Assembly (NCBI GenBank): GCA_947501885.1
Contig: CANMXN010000001.1
Location: 1,302,001-1,366,000, forward strand
DNA from: an uncultured Sphingorhabdus sp.
Lineage (GTDB): Bacteria > Pseudomonadota > Alphaproteobacteria > Sphingomonadales > Sphingomonadaceae
Reading direction: 5' to 3'
Length of the DNA: 64,000 nucleotides
How positions within the stretch are numbered: the stretch's first letter is position 1; each line of letters opens with the position of its first letter. This document shows positions 60,594 to 64,000 of the stretch, one piece after another. The notes under the pieces are model-generated. The model was not told the origin of the DNA. It did no database searches and saw nothing but the letters and a program-made list of their open reading frames with translations. A program made the translations under genes and the position numbers.

Positions 60594-63533
60594 TTAGAAA
60601 CGTAGTCTCGCTGTAACAGATAGACGACGACCCAATGTATCATATGTTGATGGGAATGTATTACCAGAGTTAAACCCTGTCGCACCAATGTTGTTACCAA
60701 CAAATGGTGGATCATTATCAAACAAGTTTAATACTGCCGCTGTAAGTTCAAGATTTTCTGTCACTTCAGCACGAACAGTGAGGTCAAAATAATGCTCTGC
60801 ACCAATTGATGAGAATTCTGGTAAGAAGGTTCCTGTACCAGGTTCTACTTCAACAGAGTCAATATAACGCCACAATACAGATACATCAAAACTATCAAAT
60901 TGTAATGTGTTCCGTGTAGAAGCGCTAAATTCTGGTTGAATAGAAGCACAGCTAGAGCTGAAGAAACCAACGCATTCTGTAGTTTCTGATAGAGGGTTTA
61001 GTGGGTTCGGATTGCTTCTAGAAGAATTTGTCCAGTTACCGACTATACTTAAGTTCCAATTAGCAAAACCTAATTCTCTTTGATAGTTGATAGATACATC
61101 AATACCATCTGTATCAATCGTTCCTTGGTTGCTCAAAGCTAGAGGTAGACCTGGCGTAATAGAAACATCACCAAATAAATTCCCCGTAAATGGGTTACGT
61201 CCAATGTTCGTACAAGCATCAGAAGTAGCCGCACCCGCAGGCAAGTTAGGAGCACCAGCGGCACTAGAACCAGGACCAAAACATGCAGTAAAAACATCAG
61301 CTACAGTAGGAGCATTGATAGAATCCGTTATACTAATATTGTAATAATCCGCCGTAATTGACAAACCTGGTACTGCACTTGGACGGATGATTACACCGAT
61401 AGTATATGTGTCAGCATTTTCAGCGTCAATATTTGGATTACCACCAGAGCTCACATTAATTTGTCCTGCAGGATCAGGAATAATCGTGCCAATTGCAGTA
61501 GCTGGAGCACCTTGTGCCAGACAAACAGCCGTTAGAGCTGCATTGCCTACAGGATTAGCGCCTTGACATGGGTCCTGTGAGCTATTGTCTAAACCAGTGA
61601 TTACTGGTGAGAAAAGCTCACCAATATTTGGCGCACGGGTGACCTGCTGATAGTTACCACGAACAGTGAAACCATCAATAACAGTCCATGAACCACCAGC
61701 TTTCCAAGTATATTCCGTACCCGTTGTAGAGTAATCAGAAATACGTCCACCAAGCTCTAGGTTTAGCTCTTGTGCAAAGCTAACATCAGAGATCAATGGG
61801 ATCACTAGCTCGCCAAACAACTCAGCAACATCAAAGCCGCCGCCTTGGTTAGGGTTGGCCGCACCATTACCCAAAACTTCACCAGGTGTTTGTGATAGCA
61901 AATCAGAAGCTGTAAAAGCTGTGAATTCACGATATTCACCACCTACCACGAAACTGATAGGTTGCGAAGCACTAGGGACTGAGAAACCAACATCACCGCT
62001 GATAAAGGCTTGGACTTGGCCAAGGCTTGTTGCTGTAGAAGCAAAGTTACCAACATCTAAGAATTGTTGCACTTCTGGTGTGATTGAACCAACAGGGCCG
62101 AATATATTGATCGGCACACATCCGCCGCTTGGGTCAATACATGTATTTGGATCGATTGAGAAAAGCGATTGATCCAAACGTGTTCTGGTGCCATTCCCTG
62201 ATTGAGCACTACGCAGATCACTCTCGCCATAAGCTGCAAAAACGTCAAATTCGATATTATCTGTAATATCGCCGCGTACACCCAGTTTAATCTGGAATAA
62301 ACGCGTTTGACGTTCATTAAGTCTAGGTCCAAACTCAACAAAGCGACGTGCTAGATTGGTAACAGGCGCTAAGAAATCTGGGTTTGCAGAACCATCGGCC
62401 AATGTTGGGCCGAATGGCGTTGCCCCCGCAGCATCACAAGCTGCTTGCGTAATGCCTTGCGCCCCACAGATAATATTACGGATATTATCATTTAAGAAAG
62501 GATTATTAAGCGGAAGAGGTGCATTCACACCAAATGAACCCGATGGTGCAATCGCAGTTGTATTAGTGCTTTGCGTAAACAAACCTTCCGAATAGAATGA
62601 AATGCCATCGGTGATTTCATATGTTGCCGTACCAAAAATACGGAACTGCTCTAATGGCAATTGCAACAAGTTGAATGGGTTAAAGTTAAAAGGTCTATCA
62701 AATGGCACTAATGTGCTGCCATCATCTGTAACCTGCTGAAAACCAAGACCAGGTAGAGATATTCTAACTGGAGCAGCTGTACTAGATCCTCCAGGATTAC
62801 CTGTTACAGAGCTAATGTTAAAATTACTAAACTCACGCTGACCTTGGAGCACTTGAGAACGGTTCGTGTAACCAACACTTAAGGTTGCGTTACCGCGACC
62901 ATCATCAAAATTACCACCAATGGTAAGATCGGCACGGAATGTTTCGCCATCGCCGCGCTCAGTCAAACCTTGCGTCAAGCTAAGGTCAACACCAGTAAAG
63001 TCAGTTTTCGTAATAAAGTTTACAACACCACCAATAGCATCAGCACCATAAGCAGCACCCGCACCACCGGTCAAAACATCAACACGGCCAATTAGGGCCA
63101 CAGGAATAACGTCAACGTTAGTAACGGCAGCCAAGCCAGCTGGAATTACGCGTGTACCGTTCAATAGTACGATGTTACGGTTTGCGCCGATACCGCGAAG
63201 GTTCAAAGTTGTAGAACCGCCGTTGCCGTTATTTACGTTTGCGCCAATACCAGGAACAACACCCGGAATTTCACGAATAAATTCTTCAACAACATTTGCC
63301 TGACGAAGGTTAATTTCTTCTGAGGTAACTGCGGCAACTGGACTTGATAACTCTAAGTTGGGGTTTGTAATACGTGAACCAGTAACAACAATTATATCTT
63401 CTTCTGCAATTTCGTCTGCTGCGGCATCTTCAGGAGCCTCCTGTGCATGCGCATTGGATGACAACATAGCCAGTCCAAGAATTGCAGGCGCTGCACCTAT
63501 TTTTAATTGATTAATAAAACTAATATCTTTCAT
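60594..63533 (-). CDS. TonB-dependent outer-membrane receptor
   Basis: A 979-residue receptor with a signal peptide (ending AHAQ), a TonB-box-like DIIVVTGSRI, a plug domain (VVEEFIREIPGV, NLRGIGANRNIVLLNGTRVIPAG, DVLTGGAGAAYGADAIGGVVNFIT) and a long beta-barrel ending in VTARLRF. This plug type is widespread in sphingomonads and typically has unknown, often peptide- or carbohydrate-like, ligands. Extra Cys pairs occur in extracellular loops. The 63534-63833 gap is AT-rich and shows no gene; GGGAG precedes the start. Confidence 0.94.
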   Translation of the reverse strand: MKDISFINQLKIGAAPAILGLAMLSSNAHAQEAPEDAAADEIAEEDIIVVTGSRITNPNLELSSPVAAVTSEEINLRQANVVEEFIREIPGVVPGIGANVNNGNGGSTTLNLRGIGANRNIVLLNGTRVIPAGLAAVTNVDVIPVALIGRVDVLTGGAGAAYGADAIGGVVNFITKTDFTGVDLSLTQGLTERGDGETFRADLTIGGNFDDGRGNATLSVGYTNRSQVLQGQREFSNFNISSVTGNPGGSSTAAPVRISLPGLGFQQVTDDGSTLVPFDRPFNFNPFNLLQLPLEQFRIFGTATYEITDGISFYSEGLFTQSTNTTAIAPSGSFGVNAPLPLNNPFLNDNIRNIICGAQGITQAACDAAGATPFGPTLADGSANPDFLAPVTNLARRFVEFGPRLNERQTRLFQIKLGVRGDITDNIEFDVFAAYGESDLRSAQSGNGTRTRLDQSLFSIDPNTCIDPSGGCVPINIFGPVGSITPEVQQFLDVGNFASTATSLGQVQAFISGDVGFSVPSASQPISFVVGGEYREFTAFTASDLLSQTPGEVLGNGAANPNQGGGFDVAELFGELVIPLISDVSFAQELNLELGGRISDYSTTGTEYTWKAGGSWTVIDGFTVRGNYQQVTRAPNIGELFSPVITGLDNSSQDPCQGANPVGNAALTAVCLAQGAPATAIGTIIPDPAGQINVSSGGNPNIDAENADTYTIGVIIRPSAVPGLSITADYYNISITDSINAPTVADVFTACFGPGSSAAGAPNLPAGAATSDACTNIGRNPFTGNLFGDVSITPGLPLALSNQGTIDTDGIDVSINYQRELGFANWNLSIVGNWTNSSRSNPNPLNPLSETTECVGFFSSSCASIQPEFSASTRNTLQFDSFDVSVLWRYIDSVEVEPGTGTFLPEFSSIGAEHYFDLTVRAEVTENLELTAAVLNLFDNDPPFVGNNIGATGFNSGNTFPSTYDTLGRRLSVTARLRF

Positions 63534-63833
63534 ATTATTTCTCCCAGAAATTTAAGACATTACAGTAGGTTATTTGAAATTTATTTGTCAGAAGAGTATA
63601 GACTGTCACGCAGCTCCCCCATACAAGTGATTGATTAACAGAAAAAATGGCGCAAATTATACAAAAATCTACACAATCTGCGATTTTATTATAAAATGCG
63701 ATATTAATACAACAATGGCACAAAGCTGCAGTTTCACCTTAAGTATATTTTATAAGCAATAATAGTTATCAAATATATTTCCATGTTGCATAGTCATTTA
63801 CGCTTGTTACTATAGCAGCTAGGAGAGCAGTAT

Positions 63834-64000
63834 ATGGATAAAATTTTCATAGTTATTTTAGCGCTTGCTATAACGCTATTTTCTACATCGCAAAGCCAGG
63901 CACAAGACAAAGTCTATAGCAGCAAGAAAGCCTTGGTAGGCGGCACATTGGTTGATGGTCTTGGTGGCGCTCCTTTACAAGACAGTGTAATCCTGATCGA
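63834..64000 (+). CDS. Amidohydrolase-family protein, N-terminal fragment (cut by the window edge)
   Basis: Only 55 codons are in the window. AGGAG lies eight bases before the ATG. A signal peptide of about 23 residues (ending SQAQ) is followed by KKALVGGTLVDGLGGAPLQDSVILI, the opening strand-turn pattern of secreted imidazolonepropionase/dihydroorotase-like amidohydrolases. The metal-binding HxH and the rest of the barrel lie outside. It is divergent from the TonB-receptor gene, a pairing that may reflect a shared peptide or amide-type substrate; this is inference. Confidence 0.65.
   Translation, partial: MDKIFIVILALAITLFSTSQSQAQDKVYSSKKALVGGTLVDGLGGAPLQDSVILI

Overview
The window is a chromosomal segment of an alphaproteobacterium, most likely a low-GC, aquatic-type member of the Sphingomonadales. 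The indications are protein-level: two large TonB-dependent receptors of the sphingomonad/Caulobacter type, a SapC / cupin-like / tryptophan-halogenase-like cluster, a lysine-alanine-extended ribosomal protein L21, the gluQ-HNH endonuclease pair, and scattered short palindromic repeats of the kind common in this order. Coding is dense on both strands. No rRNA, tRNA, insertion sequence, integrase or CRISPR array was seen.

Layout. 1-9.1 kb: HIG1-type protein (cut by the edge), gluQ, HNH endonuclease, an orphan [2Fe-2S] subunit with a problematic start, rpsU, two secreted FKBP-type prolyl isomerases, a decayed SDR remnant followed by a 54-residue DUF2256 gene, a hemolysin III-type membrane protein, and class I fumarase. 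9.1-13.4 kb: ribonucleotide reductase nrdA and nrdB, separated by about 1.2 kb holding three small membrane-protein genes and three composite palindromic repeats. 13.4-16.3 kb: an accessory patch with an Abi_2/HEPN gene preceded by a short structured RNA with its own promoter, more repeats, a small membrane-protein gene with a pseudoknot-capable leader, and a DUF4402 remnant. 16.3-31 kb: nuclease, Arg-rich lipoprotein, cytochrome P450, ppc, rplU-rpmA, acetyltransferase, metal-dependent hydrolase with divergent TetR, and obgE-proB-SDR. 30-36.3 kb: an SPFH/Arc/membrane/hydrolase operon, a dead membrane-protein gene, and a copper module (csoR, operator, copA, copB, truncated DUF4396). 36.4-44.6 kb: TonB receptor, SapC, cupin-like and two flavin halogenase-like genes. 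45.2-64 kb: isoaspartyl peptidase operon, cytochrome b561, ispG, a RelE/barnase-like nuclease candidate, metabolic and transport genes, a second TonB receptor and the start of an amidohydrolase.

Most genes are ordinary housekeeping. The parts that repay attention are (a) the Abi_2 gene with its upstream structured RNA, (b) the pseudoknot-capable 15.2-15.3 kb element upstream of an unknown membrane protein, (c) two further promoter-plus-terminator units without an ORF (6.04-6.25 kb and 50.74-50.93 kb), (d) the composite palindromes inside the nrd locus and around the accessory patch, and (e) at least five decaying genes. All assignments come from reading the sequence and recalled family knowledge; no database search was run.
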